From assembly GCF_012927185.1 (NCBI RefSeq), contig NZ_JABBGB010000001.1:1240001-1304000 (forward strand): a DNA stretch of 64,000 nt, written 5' to 3'. Positions 34,886-44,028 of the stretch are shown here, piece by piece; positions within the stretch are counted from its first letter, which is position 1, and each line of letters begins with the position of its first letter. Under the pieces are notes generated by a model that saw only the letters and a list, made by a program, of their open reading frames with translations, made no database searches and was not told where the DNA came from. The stretch comes from Pseudoflavitalea sp. G-6-1-2. Lineage in GTDB: Bacteria; Bacteroidota; Bacteroidia; Chitinophagales; Chitinophagaceae. Position numbers and translations under genes: made by a program.

Positions 34886-36235
34886 TTATCGTGCTACTCC
34901 TTCGTTGCCTCTCGTTCTCGCCAGATCAATTGTTGCACTGAGGTAGTCGAATACCGATTCTAAATAATTCAGTTGTGCTGCTGTCAATGCCAGTTCTGCA
35001 TCTGTCAATTCCAGTCTGGAGGTTACTCCTTTTGCGTATCTATATGCTACGATGTCGTAACTGGTTAAAGCCGTTTCTTTCACTCTCAGTTGTGTTTTCA
35101 TTCTCGCACTTGTTTCGCGGAGATTGGCGATCACTTGTTTAACGGTGGTCTTCAGCGACTGCTGCGCTTCATTGATACGGATGCCTGATTGCTCCTGTGC
35201 CAATTGTGCCTGACGGATCTTCGCCTGATTGCTGAAACCTGTGAACAGCGGCAGCGTTACCTGTGCTCCTGCCCATGAAGCTGAAGGCCAGTAAGCGTTT
35301 GCGAAATCAACCTTGCGTGCCTGACTGGTCAGTTGATATTGACCAGCGAGCGATACAACTGGTTTTCTTGCTGCCTTAGCGAGTGAGGTTTGTTGTTCAC
35401 TCACCTGTTGTTGCAGATTCAGTGCCTGCAGATCGGGGCGTTGACGAAGTGCTTCTTCGTAGAGTGCTGTCTCATCGGGCACTGCATCGGGTGCATCCAC
35501 TTTGAGAGAATCGGTGAGACTGATCTCAGAGAGTGAATCAAGTCCCATGAGTGTGATCAGTTGCTGCTTGCCTACTGAAATGGCATAGTTGAGTTTGAGA
35601 ATATCCGGACGTAGATTCTCAACCGCAGTGTATGCACGTAGTGTATCAACGCGCAAGCCGCGGCCCTGAGCGAGTAAGCTTCTTGCATCTGCCAGTGCTT
35701 TCTCGTTACGCTGCAGGCTTTCCTGCTGGAGTTTTACACGCTCTGCGAGTACCAGAATTCCGAGATAGGTTTGTTGTACATCAGCTGCCACATCGATAGA
35801 CGACTGGCGATATGCTGATTGTGCAACTTTCTCCTGCAACAGCGCTGCTCTGCGGGAGGGCGCTGCTACTGGATTATAGATCGGATAGGTTGCGCTTACA
35901 GATCCTGAGAACTGATCGCGGCCCCCGATCCTGGAGTAAGGGATTTTCTTATCGCTTCCGTTTGTACCCATCCCGAAAAATGCGGGAAGGGCAAAATAAT
36001 GTGCGTACTGCGCTCCCAGTTGGGCGGCAGGCAGCGAAAGGCTTTTCGCTACCCGCACCTGCTCTCCGGCAATGGAAACATCCAGGGCATTTGCTTTTAG
36101 AGTCCGGTTGTTCTGTGTTGCCAGCTGCACTGCGTCCTGCAGACTGAGACTTCTTGCCTGCTGTGCCGTGCTCTTCAGCGAGCCGCCGGCGATAATGGCA
36201 GACAGGAGTATATATTTGAGGGAGGAATTTCTCAT
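34886..36235 (-). CDS. TolC-family outer membrane efflux protein
   Basis: A 449-residue protein with a signal peptide (about residues 1-24, ending STAQQ) and long alternating helices of TolC type: LSLQDAVQLATQNNRTLKANALDV near the start and AKGVTSRLELTDAELALTAAQLNYLESVFDY near the end. It forms the outer-membrane exit duct of a tripartite pump. Its start overlaps the stop of the RND gene by 4 bp (ATGA), so the two are translated together. Confidence 0.93.
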   Translation of the reverse strand: MRNSSLKYILLSAIIAGGSLKSTAQQARSLSLQDAVQLATQNNRTLKANALDVSIAGEQVRVAKSLSLPAAQLGAQYAHYFALPAFFGMGTNGSDKKIPYSRIGGRDQFSGSVSATYPIYNPVAAPSRRAALLQEKVAQSAYRQSSIDVAADVQQTYLGILVLAERVKLQQESLQRNEKALADARSLLAQGRGLRVDTLRAYTAVENLRPDILKLNYAISVGKQQLITLMGLDSLSEISLTDSLKVDAPDAVPDETALYEEALRQRPDLQALNLQQQVSEQQTSLAKAARKPVVSLAGQYQLTSQARKVDFANAYWPSASWAGAQVTLPLFTGFSNQAKIRQAQLAQEQSGIRINEAQQSLKTTVKQVIANLRETSARMKTQLRVKETALTSYDIVAYRYAKGVTSRLELTDAELALTAAQLNYLESVFDYLSATIDLARTRGNEGVAR

Positions 36236-39200
36236 GATAAAACTGTATTGGGTTGAAGTGATGGAGCGGCAGAAGAAACTGCTGTTCCGTTTGAATCGTC
36301 GGTTACTGGTTTGTGTTTGCGGCTGAAGAAACTGTACACCGCAGGGATTACGAAAAGTGTAAGTACACCTGCGAATACCAGTCCACCTACCACAACAATA
36401 CCCAGTGAGGCACGGCTTCCGGATGAATTACCCAGTGACAATGCGATTGGCAGTGCACCGAAGATCATCGCGAGTGTGGTCATCAAGATCGGTCTGAAAC
36501 GTGATGCTGCTGCGTATATAACGGATTCGCGCACACTATATCCTTCTTTCTTCCTGTGGTTCGCAAACTCTACGATGAGGATACCGTTCTTGGTGATCAG
36601 ACCTATCAGCATGATCATACCGATCTGGCTGAAGATGTTGATGGAACTGTCGCTTAACCAAAGGCTCAGCAAGGCACCGGTTACGGCCATCGGAACTGTC
36701 AGCAGGATGATGAACGGATCGATCAGACTTTCGAATTGCGCTGCCAGTACCAGATAGATAAGTACGATGGCGAAGATGAACGCAAACACGAGACTGGAGC
36801 TGCTCTCCTTGTAGTCGCGGCTTTGTCCGGCCAGCGAAGTTCTGAATCCTGAGGGCAGGGTTTCTTTGGTGATCTTATCCATTTCAGCCAGCGCTTCTCC
36901 CATGCTCACACCAGGTGCAGGCGTTGCCTGAATGGTTACACTGTAGCTCTGGTTGTAGCGGTAGATTGCGGGAGGACTAATGCCTTCTTTCAGTTGCACC
37001 AGGTTATCCAGCGGTACCATTTCGTTGTTGGACGATTTCAAAAACAGTGAACGAAGGTTCTCTGGTGTAGAGCGGTCAGCTCTTTCGAGTTGCCCGATCA
37101 CTTCGTACTGACGGTCGTTGTGAATGAAGTATCCGTAACGTCTTCCACTGAGTGCTAGTTGGAGTGTGCGGCCGATTTCCTGTGTGGAGATACCCAGCTG
37201 CGCTGCTCTTTGTCTGTCGATGGAGATACCGATCTCAGGGCGGTTCACTTTGAAGTCGGGGTTCACGAAGGCCAGCTTTTTGCTGCCATATGCTGCGCCG
37301 GTGAGTTTAGGCATTACATCGATCAGGCTTTTCAGATCTGGCGCCTGCACCACGTATTCGATTGGCTGGCTGGATGCAAATCCACCAATGGTAGGCGTCT
37401 GGATCGGGATCATCAGAACGTTTCTGAATCTGCTGCTGGCTGCCACGAGTTTTTCGAATACCTGTTGTTGCGTCATTTTGCTTTTACGCTTGGCAGGATC
37501 TTCGAGGAACACCCACTGGAACGCTGTATTGGCGGGTTGTGCAAGAGTTCCCATTCCGGCTGCTACAGCTGCATACGTGATATTGTTATTGAGATCAGGG
37601 ATAGAATCTGCTACATAGTTGTTGATCTCCTTCATGGTTTCTTCCATGCTCTCGAATGAAGTTCCTTCCGGTGCAATTACGGCTAACCCTACCAGTGAGC
37701 GGTCTTCCAAAGGAGCCAGCTCAGAAGGAAGTTTAGGAGCCAGGAAATATGCGATACCGAAAGAAAGGAGGAGCAACACAATTCCTAACCAGCGGAAACG
37801 CATGAATCCTTTCAGCAGATTTTCGTACCCGTTGTTGAGTTTTACAAAGAATGGTTCAGTTTTGCGATAGAGCCAGTTGTGATGTGCGCCGGCTTTGAGC
37901 AGATAGGCGCTCATCATGGGAGACAAGGTAAGGGCTACGAATGCTGAAATCAGCACAGATCCGGCAACTACTACCACAAACTCTTTGAACAGTTTACCGG
38001 TGATACCTCCGAGGAACATGATGGGAAGGAACACAGCTGCAAGTGTGATGGTGGTTGAGATTACTGCAAAGTAGATCTCATTGGAACCTTTGCGTGCTGC
38101 TTCCAGCGGTTTCATGCCCTGTTCCACTTTCGAGTATATATTTTCAAGTACCACAATCGCATCATCCACCACAAGTCCGATGGCGAGTACAAGGCCCAGC
38201 AGCGTCAATACGTTGATGGAGTAATCCGCCAGATACATGATAAAGAAGGAGGAGATAATGGATACGGGGATTGCCACAAGTGGAATCAGTGTACTGCGCC
38301 AGTCGCGCAGGAAGATGAAGATGATGATCGTCACCAGTCCGAATGCAAGAATGAGCGTTTCTTCCACTTCTGCCAGTGAATTTCTAACAGGAACCGTGAA
38401 GTCTTTACCCAGTTTAACATCGTAACCTTTTGGAGCCGTTTTTACGATGTCTTCAAATCTTTGTTTGAATTCATCTACGATGGCCAGAGAGTTGGCGCCG
38501 CGTTGTGGTTGGATAGCTGTACCTACACCATATCGTGCTTTCTTTCCTTCTATCACTATCATTGCGGTGCGTTCGTTCTGAGAGCTCATGATGGCTTGTC
38601 CTACATCACGGAAGCGAACGATGGCTCCGTTCTTCTCACTCACGATCATGTTATTGAAATCATCTTCAGTAACGAGGCGGCCTTCGGTGCGGAGGGTCAT
38701 TTCTGTTTGCTGACCTTCGATGCGTCCGCTTGGAAGGTCTACGTTCTCACGTTGCAATGCTGTTTGGATATCAGCCGGAGAGAGACCGTAGGAAGATAAT
38801 TTTACAGGGTCCATTCTCAGTCGCATAGCGCGTTTGCGGCCTGCATAAGAATCCACCAAACGAACGCCTGGTATGGATTGTAAGCGTTCTTTGATATTGA
38901 TGTTTACGAAGTCGGTAACGTCTTCGAGAGTTTTTGTATCGCTCTGAACGGTGAGGAACACGAGGAAGTCTGCAGGACCAGCTTTCTCAACAATGGTAGG
39001 TTCAATATCTGTCGGCAGTTGCTGACGGCTTTTGGATACCTTATCGCGCACGTCGTTGGCGGCGGCTTCGAGATCGGCATTCATATTGAATTCAACTGTG
39101 ATGATACTAACCTGCTCGCGGCTTACAGAAGAAAGGGCGCGGATGCCGTTGGCTTCTGCGATGGCTTCTTCCAAAGGTTTGGTAACCTGCGAGGCAATAA

Positions 39201-39375
39201 TGTCGGCGCTTGCGCCGGGATATACTGTGGTAACGGTCACAATGGGCGAGTCGGTTACGGGATATTCCCTTGTTCCGAGAAAAGTGTAGCCCACTATGCC
39301 AAATAAGATCAAAAGAACCGACATCACCCCCGCCAATACTGGCCGGGAGATGCTCATTTGTGAAATGGCGCTCAT
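36232..39375 (-). CDS. RND efflux permease, HAE1/AcrB type
   Basis: A 1047-residue inner-membrane pump with two repeats of six helices and large periplasmic loops. The proton-relay Asp pair is in AIGLVVDDAIVVLENIYS and the matching Lys in GLITKNGILIVEFANH. The N-terminus MSAISQMSISRPVLAGVM is typical. It works as a trimer with the membrane fusion protein and the TolC-like protein encoded on either side, using proton motive force to export hydrophobic compounds. Substrates are unknown; control by an ArsR-type protein hints at an inducer that is not a typical AcrR ligand. Confidence 0.96.
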   Translation of the reverse strand: MSAISQMSISRPVLAGVMSVLLILFGIVGYTFLGTREYPVTDSPIVTVTTVYPGASADIIASQVTKPLEEAIAEANGIRALSSVSREQVSIITVEFNMNADLEAAANDVRDKVSKSRQQLPTDIEPTIVEKAGPADFLVFLTVQSDTKTLEDVTDFVNINIKERLQSIPGVRLVDSYAGRKRAMRLRMDPVKLSSYGLSPADIQTALQRENVDLPSGRIEGQQTEMTLRTEGRLVTEDDFNNMIVSEKNGAIVRFRDVGQAIMSSQNERTAMIVIEGKKARYGVGTAIQPQRGANSLAIVDEFKQRFEDIVKTAPKGYDVKLGKDFTVPVRNSLAEVEETLILAFGLVTIIIFIFLRDWRSTLIPLVAIPVSIISSFFIMYLADYSINVLTLLGLVLAIGLVVDDAIVVLENIYSKVEQGMKPLEAARKGSNEIYFAVISTTITLAAVFLPIMFLGGITGKLFKEFVVVVAGSVLISAFVALTLSPMMSAYLLKAGAHHNWLYRKTEPFFVKLNNGYENLLKGFMRFRWLGIVLLLLSFGIAYFLAPKLPSELAPLEDRSLVGLAVIAPEGTSFESMEETMKEINNYVADSIPDLNNNITYAAVAAGMGTLAQPANTAFQWVFLEDPAKRKSKMTQQQVFEKLVAASSRFRNVLMIPIQTPTIGGFASSQPIEYVVQAPDLKSLIDVMPKLTGAAYGSKKLAFVNPDFKVNRPEIGISIDRQRAAQLGISTQEIGRTLQLALSGRRYGYFIHNDRQYEVIGQLERADRSTPENLRSLFLKSSNNEMVPLDNLVQLKEGISPPAIYRYNQSYSVTIQATPAPGVSMGEALAEMDKITKETLPSGFRTSLAGQSRDYKESSSSLVFAFIFAIVLIYLVLAAQFESLIDPFIILLTVPMAVTGALLSLWLSDSSINIFSQIGMIMLIGLITKNGILIVEFANHRKKEGYSVRESVIYAAASRFRPILMTTLAMIFGALPIALSLGNSSGSRASLGIVVVGGLVFAGVLTLFVIPAVYSFFSRKHKPVTDDSNGTAVSSAAPSLQPNTVLS

Positions 39376-39400
39376 ATAATTAATTGTAAAAGGTCAATAC

Positions 39401-39432
39401 AAGGGCAGTGTGCAGTGATGTACACTGCCCTT
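39401..39432 (-). repeat. Hairpin between the fusion protein and RND genes
   Basis: An 11-bp perfect stem (AAGGGCAGTGT, 39401-39411 with 39422-39432) and a 10-nt loop lie in the 146-bp gap within the efflux operon. No T run follows on the minus strand, so it looks like an mRNA-stability element, not a terminator. Confidence 0.55.
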
Positions 39433-39521
39433 TAGATGTTGTGTTGAATAATTATCTGCTGGAAAAAAGGGACGGGATAAAAACCAGGGGAAAGGGAACA
39501 GCTATTGCTTCACTGTTGCTG

Positions 39522-40655
39522 CTACTTCAGGTTCACAATGTTCACATCTGCACCATTACTGAGGCGGAGCTGATTGCTCACTACAACGGTGTCGCCTACG
39601 CTAAGACCTTTGGTGATCTGTACGTTGTCGGGACCGCGTTGACCTACAGCAACCGGAGTGAGAACTGCTTTTCCGCTCTTCACTACAAATACAGAGTAAC
39701 CCTGAGAAGATGGCATGAGGCTCTGGCTGGGGATCTGCAGCGCATTATCTGAGCTGCGAAGCGCCAGGGTGAGGCGCGCACTCTGTCCCACTACCAGTTT
39801 ATGATTGGTATTGGCGGCAGTTGCACGAACCAGCAATGTTCTGGTGGCTTGATCCACATATGACTCTTTTGCCATTACGGTTGCTTTGTACTCGGTGCTG
39901 TCTGATTCTACTGTGAAGGTTTGCTGTTTACCCTGTGCTACCAGGTTGGCATATTTCTCAGGAACAGAAAATTCTACTTTCACCTGTGCATCATCCACGA
40001 TGGTTGTCAGCGGAGTGCTGGGCGAAACCAGTGCACCGGGGTAGGTGCGGATGATACCGATCCTGCCATTGAAAGGCGCGCGGATGCGGGTTTTGTCGAT
40101 GGTAGTGAGTAATTGTCTGATCTCTGCTTTCAACACTGCCAGGTTGGTGGCTGCCTGGTCGTAGTCCTGTTGTGAAGCGGCATCATGCGCAATCAGGTCT
40201 TTCAAACGTGCTTCATTCAGGGCGGCTAATTTTTCCTGCTGACGAAGTCTTTCGAGTTGTGCCTGGAGGTCTGCATCATCGAGTTGGAAGAGCAGGGTTC
40301 CTTTAGACACGATATTTCCTTCTCTCACGGGAACGCTCACCACTTTTTTAGTCAGCTCGCTGCTGATCACTACATTCTGATTTGCGGCCAGAGTGCCAGT
40401 GATTTCCAGTACTTCTTTTACTTCGCCGGGTGTTACCACATGGGCATCAGCCGGAAGGCCTGGAACCACTGCTGCCGCTGTGGCAACTTTGGGAGCCGGT
40501 TCGTTGGCGCGGCTTGCACAGGCATGAAGGAAAATCATTACAGGGAGAGACAATATGAGTAAAAGTGTGGTGGCAATCGGTGGGTGTTTCAGCGCCGGTG
40601 CAGCGGAAGCCTGCAGGCGGTGGTTGATTGGTCTGGCTGGTAGTAGGCGATTCAT
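39522..40655 (-). CDS. RND membrane fusion lipoprotein (HlyD/AcrA family)
   Basis: A 377-residue protein; I chose ATG 40655 because the upstream part of the frame runs through the operator region. It has a hydrophobic segment with lipobox FLHAC (Cys about residue 45), a lipoyl-like half-motif near VVSVPVREGNIVSKGTLLFQLD, a coiled-coil hairpin (LQAQLERLRQQEKLAALNEARL), and the barrel domain RAPFNGRIGIIRTYPGALVS. It links the inner-membrane pump to the duct. Its N-terminal tail before the membrane segment (about 28 residues, basic) is longer than usual for a lipoprotein signal. Confidence 0.92.
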   Translation of the reverse strand: MNRLLPARPINHRLQASAAPALKHPPIATTLLLILSLPVMIFLHACASRANEPAPKVATAAAVVPGLPADAHVVTPGEVKEVLEITGTLAANQNVVISSELTKKVVSVPVREGNIVSKGTLLFQLDDADLQAQLERLRQQEKLAALNEARLKDLIAHDAASQQDYDQAATNLAVLKAEIRQLLTTIDKTRIRAPFNGRIGIIRTYPGALVSPSTPLTTIVDDAQVKVEFSVPEKYANLVAQGKQQTFTVESDSTEYKATVMAKESYVDQATRTLLVRATAANTNHKLVVGQSARLTLALRSSDNALQIPSQSLMPSSQGYSVFVVKSGKAVLTPVAVGQRGPDNVQITKGLSVGDTVVVSNQLRLSNGADVNIVNLK

Positions 40656-40674
40656 AACTCTCGGTTTAATAGAT

Positions 40675-40775
40675 GTATTGAAATGTTTCGATATGTTCTT
40701 TCTAAAAAAATCCTTTTGAAAAAGGATTGTCGTGTTCACGATTGAGAATGCAAATCTATCGAAACATTTCAATAC
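40675..40775 (-). promoter_or_regulatory. Control region of the efflux operon: -7 element and two identical inverted operator sites
   Basis: A 19-bp sequence occurs at 40675-40693 and as an exact reverse complement at 40757-40775. Each copy is itself a near-palindrome (core TATTGAAATGTTTCGATA). The minus-strand -7 element TAGATTTG (40758-40751) abuts the right-hand copy, so a protein bound there would block RNA polymerase. Between the copies, on the minus strand, a 9-bp hairpin (40709-40728) followed by seven T residues is a weak terminator for read-through from arsR. The adjacent ArsR-type protein is the probable ligand. Confidence 0.75.
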
Positions 40776-40802
40776 GTCGATCATTTCCCCCAAATTTTTT
40801 TT

Positions 40803-41078
40803 TTACACCTTCAGTGCCAGCAAAAAGCTTACGTACTGATCAATCATTTTATTGTTCATGGTATACTTTACATTCCGGCCTTCTTTTTCAGCTATGATCA
40901 GTTCAGCCTCAGTGAGTTGCTTGAGGTGGTGGGAGATAGATGGCTGAGTAAGGTCGATGAGTTCATTGATATCAGAGCAATACAGGCAAGCCTGTTTTTT
41001 GTGAAGTGACTTCAAAATCTGGAGTCGGTTGGGATCTGCTAATGCTTTCGAGATCTTTTCTACTTTTTTAAGTTCCAT
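40803..41078 (-). CDS. ArsR-family transcriptional regulator of the efflux operon
   Basis: A 91-residue winged-helix protein. LADPNRLQILKSLHK is helix 1-2, and LTQPSISHHLKQLTEAELI is the recognition helix region; the wing is KEGRNVKYTM. Two Cys in KKQACLYCSD lie in the position where metal or thiol-sensing ArsR proteins place their alpha-3 sensor site, so it may sense a metal or oxidant. The efflux genes follow on the same strand, with two matching operator copies between. No operator copy is seen before arsR itself, so it may not repress itself. Confidence 0.92.
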   Translation of the reverse strand: MELKKVEKISKALADPNRLQILKSLHKKQACLYCSDINELIDLTQPSISHHLKQLTEAELIIAEKEGRNVKYTMNNKMIDQYVSFLLALKV

Positions 41079-41531
41079 AGCAAACTGTTTACAACATGAT
41101 AAATCGTTGGTTTAAAGGTGTGTGTCTTCAGCAGTGTTCCCGGTTTTCATACTTAGGTATTATGCGAAATTACGTTTTTATGAATAATTCAAACAATGCC
41201 GTTGCTTTTGTGTTTGCGAAAACGCATTAAAAATTGTTTAAAGCGGCATCGGTCCATTCAATTTCCGGACAATTTCTGAATATCGCTACCTGCCTGAGTT
41301 TTATTGGTTTCCGGAGTTTTTTGACACACAACCGGCTGCTAAAAAAAATCCGGTTGAACTGCTAACCTTGAGGTTAGTTCCTGCCGGTATTTTGATTTTT
41401 TCGAAATCCTGTCCGAAGAATTTCTTCCCGCAATAAAGATGAGAATCGATACGAAGTGGTTGCGCTTCGCCGATCAGTAAGAAGTTTTTTGAGAATTGGT
41501 TAACAACACAATTGTGCTGCTTGCCTTGTTT
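41079..41531. other. Non-coding gap with adjacent dyads at 41329-41377
   Basis: No gene is supported. CAACCGG (41329-41335) pairs with CCGGTTG (41350-41356), and CTAACCT (41362-41368) with AGGTTAG (41371-41377). Neither has a T run in a useful place. They could be protein-binding sites or a small structured RNA. A CACAATTGTG palindrome lies at 41507-41516. Confidence 0.35.
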
Positions 41532-42581
41532 CTAGTACATCGCCGGTAATTTCTTCGCGGGCTTTTTATGTCTTCCAACCACAATTTTTCCCGACACATA
41601 ACCGAGTGCAAGTGCCAGCGGATAATCGCCTGCCCAGTGAACTTCGGTATTCATCATGGCAAATCCTGATAGTCCCATGATGAGGTACCCTACCGGTTTT
41701 ATCCATTTTTTCTCCGGATAGTTCTCTGCAAGAATGGTAACTGTGCACATCATGGTGGCCAGGTGCCCCGAAGGAAACCCATCGTAGTTAGGTGTGTTGC
41801 GCTGGTATTCAGCGAAAGATGGAAATGGCTGCCACTTGCCTCCGGGTTGCGTAGACATAAAGGGGCTCTGTCTTCCTGTAATTCGTTTGAGTATCTGCGT
41901 GCCCAATCCCATCAGTACAAAACCTTCCGCCAGATCACTGGCCGTTTGCAGTGCGCGATAATCTTTGTTGATTTTTCCGTAGATGAACAGGCCACCGGCA
42001 ATGAACATGCTGGTGCCGCCTTCGCCCAGCTGATACAGGGCTGTATTGAGATTGGTGGGAATTTTCAGAATCTTGGTATCCCCTGCTTTCAGAAAAACTT
42101 TGTATCCGGTTTCGCGTTGCAGATGAATGTTATCAGCAAATCTTTTGGTTTCGTCGATGAGGTTCTGATCCTGCCAGATCAGCAATGCAGTAGTGCCTGC
42201 AACAATTCCCAATCCCAATAAATTCTTTTTCTGGAACGGACTCTTCGCCACCTGCAGCAGGTCTGAAGGGAGATTGGTGATGAATCCCCATTTTTTCGGT
42301 CTTGGGTATCCGTTACGATCCGTTTGTACTGCCGGGTCAACGAATTTATCCAGCCTGACCAAAGTGTCCAATGGAAGTCTCACAGTGCATCTGTTTTTCG
42401 GAGAGGGAGCAGGAACGGTATCGGTGTTTTTTATGCCCGATGCGTTTGCGGGAACGGTATCCATTAACGGCTTTGCCGGAACAGTATCGTTTGAAATAAT
42501 CTGGGGTGCCTGCAAATTCGAATATCCTTGAAGGATGATGAATTGCATCACAATGGCCAATATCGATGGTTTCAGGTTCAT
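41532..42581 (-). CDS. PAP2-family membrane-associated phosphatase
   Basis: A 349-residue protein with a signal-like N-terminus and a Pro/Thr-rich segment to about residue 65. The PAP2 signature is present: KRITGRQSP, FPSGHLATMM and EVHWAGDYPLALALGY, giving the catalytic His of PSGH and the second His of HWAGD. Such enzymes dephosphorylate phosphatidate, undecaprenyl diphosphate or lipid A, outside the inner membrane. Its gene starts 2 bp after the stop of a second PAP2 gene, so they form an operon. Confidence 0.9.
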   Translation of the reverse strand: MNLKPSILAIVMQFIILQGYSNLQAPQIISNDTVPAKPLMDTVPANASGIKNTDTVPAPSPKNRCTVRLPLDTLVRLDKFVDPAVQTDRNGYPRPKKWGFITNLPSDLLQVAKSPFQKKNLLGLGIVAGTTALLIWQDQNLIDETKRFADNIHLQRETGYKVFLKAGDTKILKIPTNLNTALYQLGEGGTSMFIAGGLFIYGKINKDYRALQTASDLAEGFVLMGLGTQILKRITGRQSPFMSTQPGGKWQPFPSFAEYQRNTPNYDGFPSGHLATMMCTVTILAENYPEKKWIKPVGYLIMGLSGFAMMNTEVHWAGDYPLALALGYVSGKIVVGRHKKPAKKLPAMY

Positions 42582-42583
42582 GC

Positions 42584-43597
42584 TTAGAATTTGTAGGTCA
42601 GTCCCAGTACTGTTTGATTGTTAAGATAGTTTACGTTAAACGATAATGGTGGCTCCTGATTGTTATTTTTGTTTTTCAATCCGAACATTCTCCAGTAATT
42701 GTTCACTACCTGCGAGCCGCAGAAATAACCGAGGGCTGCCCCCATCAGCACATCGGACCCCCAGTGGCGGTTATCGATAATGCGTGTTACCCCTACCAGA
42801 GATGCCGCACTGTAAGCAATGATCGGAATAGCTGGAACATCCCGATACATTTTTGCGAACACCGTTGCTATGGCAAATGCATTGGATGTATGGCCCGAAG
42901 GGAAAGAGTTGAATTCATTATTCCAGAAAATATCATCTGATTTACGTGGCTTGAAAAAATACCCCGGCCCCTCAAATCTGTTGTAGGCATTGGGCCTTGT
43001 ACGGGATGTGATGAATTTGAAAGTATGCGTCCATACGCCGGTGCTCAATGCTGCCTGGGTGGCCAGCAGAAAAGTTGTCTGTGCTTTGGGGTCTTTGAAG
43101 ATAAACCCGTATGCGCCGGTAAGGCCCAGTACCACAAAGCTGTAACTCGCGCCCAGCTTGCCTATTATGGGACTGTTCACCCGAACGAAACTGCTGTGTC
43201 TGCGCAAATCTCCCAGCTGCCGGTTGGTTTCTTTATCTGTAAGAAAAGCTACTGTGGCTGTTAATCCCAGTCCAAGGAGAATGTCTCTGTCTTTTCTGGT
43301 AGTTCTGAATGGGAATGTTATCTGCCTCTTAAAGTTGTCTTTCAGCAAATGACGGTAATTACTGAAGCTGAGCGTTGGGTATGCCTTTTTTTCTACCGTC
43401 GGGGTTTCGTGAAGAGTGATCACCTGTTCGGGCAATTCATGAATTACAATGGTGGTATCTGGTTCTTCCTGTGCAGATGCTGAGCTGAACTGAAACAGCA
43501 GCAACAGCAAGGCGGCGGTACGGCTCCATCTGAGTAAACGATCATTTGCGGTAAGGTTCCATTTTCCGGATTCTGATTGACTGGCTGGGAACATCAA
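42584..43597 (-). CDS. Second PAP2-family phosphatase
   Basis: A 337-residue protein with an N-terminal hydrophobic segment ending SSASAQ, probably a signal peptide preceded by a 25-residue polar extension (a second ATG lies one codon in). The signature motifs are KFITSRTRP, FPSGHTSNAFAIA and RIIDNRHWGSDVLMGAALGY, a better fit to the consensus than the paralogue downstream. The two share the same order of domains but little sequence outside the motifs. Lipid or undecaprenyl phosphate hydrolysis is the likely reaction; the exact substrate cannot be told. Confidence 0.9.
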   Translation of the reverse strand: MMFPASQSESGKWNLTANDRLLRWSRTAALLLLLFQFSSASAQEEPDTTIVIHELPEQVITLHETPTVEKKAYPTLSFSNYRHLLKDNFKRQITFPFRTTRKDRDILLGLGLTATVAFLTDKETNRQLGDLRRHSSFVRVNSPIIGKLGASYSFVVLGLTGAYGFIFKDPKAQTTFLLATQAALSTGVWTHTFKFITSRTRPNAYNRFEGPGYFFKPRKSDDIFWNNEFNSFPSGHTSNAFAIATVFAKMYRDVPAIPIIAYSAASLVGVTRIIDNRHWGSDVLMGAALGYFCGSQVVNNYWRMFGLKNKNNNQEPPLSFNVNYLNNQTVLGLTYKF

Positions 43598-43912
43598 GAG
43601 CTAAAGTTTGTGTTTGAAATAGAATTATGGTGGGTTGATTTATATGGTTTGTGATTATTGTAATAGCAGCAGCAAGGAGGTTCTCCTTAGTTTTGGGTGT
43701 GCATAGCGATTCCTAACAGCCACGCATATGCTGCAGGCTGCAACTTTTTTTTCAAATGCTCAAAGGCGTAGAAGTACCGTGTACAAATGCTTTCATGAGA
43801 CCAGGGCATTTAGGTACTTTGTATATTTTGGTTATTCGCTATTTCAGGTAAGACTATAAGAAGCATCGATACCCCTACGGGCCTGCGGGTTTTTTGTCGA
43901 AAAAGTATTCAT

Positions 43913-43950
43913 AAAAAAACGAGGCCGCCTCTGGTGAAGACGACCCCGTT
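43913..43950 (-). terminator. Intrinsic terminator of the FG-GAP protein gene
   Basis: On the minus strand a 13-bp stem with three G-U pairs and a 7-nt loop is followed by seven T residues. It lies 78 bp after the stop at 44029. The rest of the 43598-44028 gap shows nothing I can name. Confidence 0.8.
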
Positions 43951-44028
43951 AGCCTGTGTGCAATGAACCCTGAACGTATTTCCTCAACCTACATGAGGAT
44001 CGGTTTGTGTGTCCGAGATCTCACAAAC

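Noticed and set aside
43860-43895. Plus-strand terminator-like sequence near ACCCCTACGGGCCTGCGGGT
   Set aside because: The stem is at most four base pairs and no plus-strand gene lies upstream.
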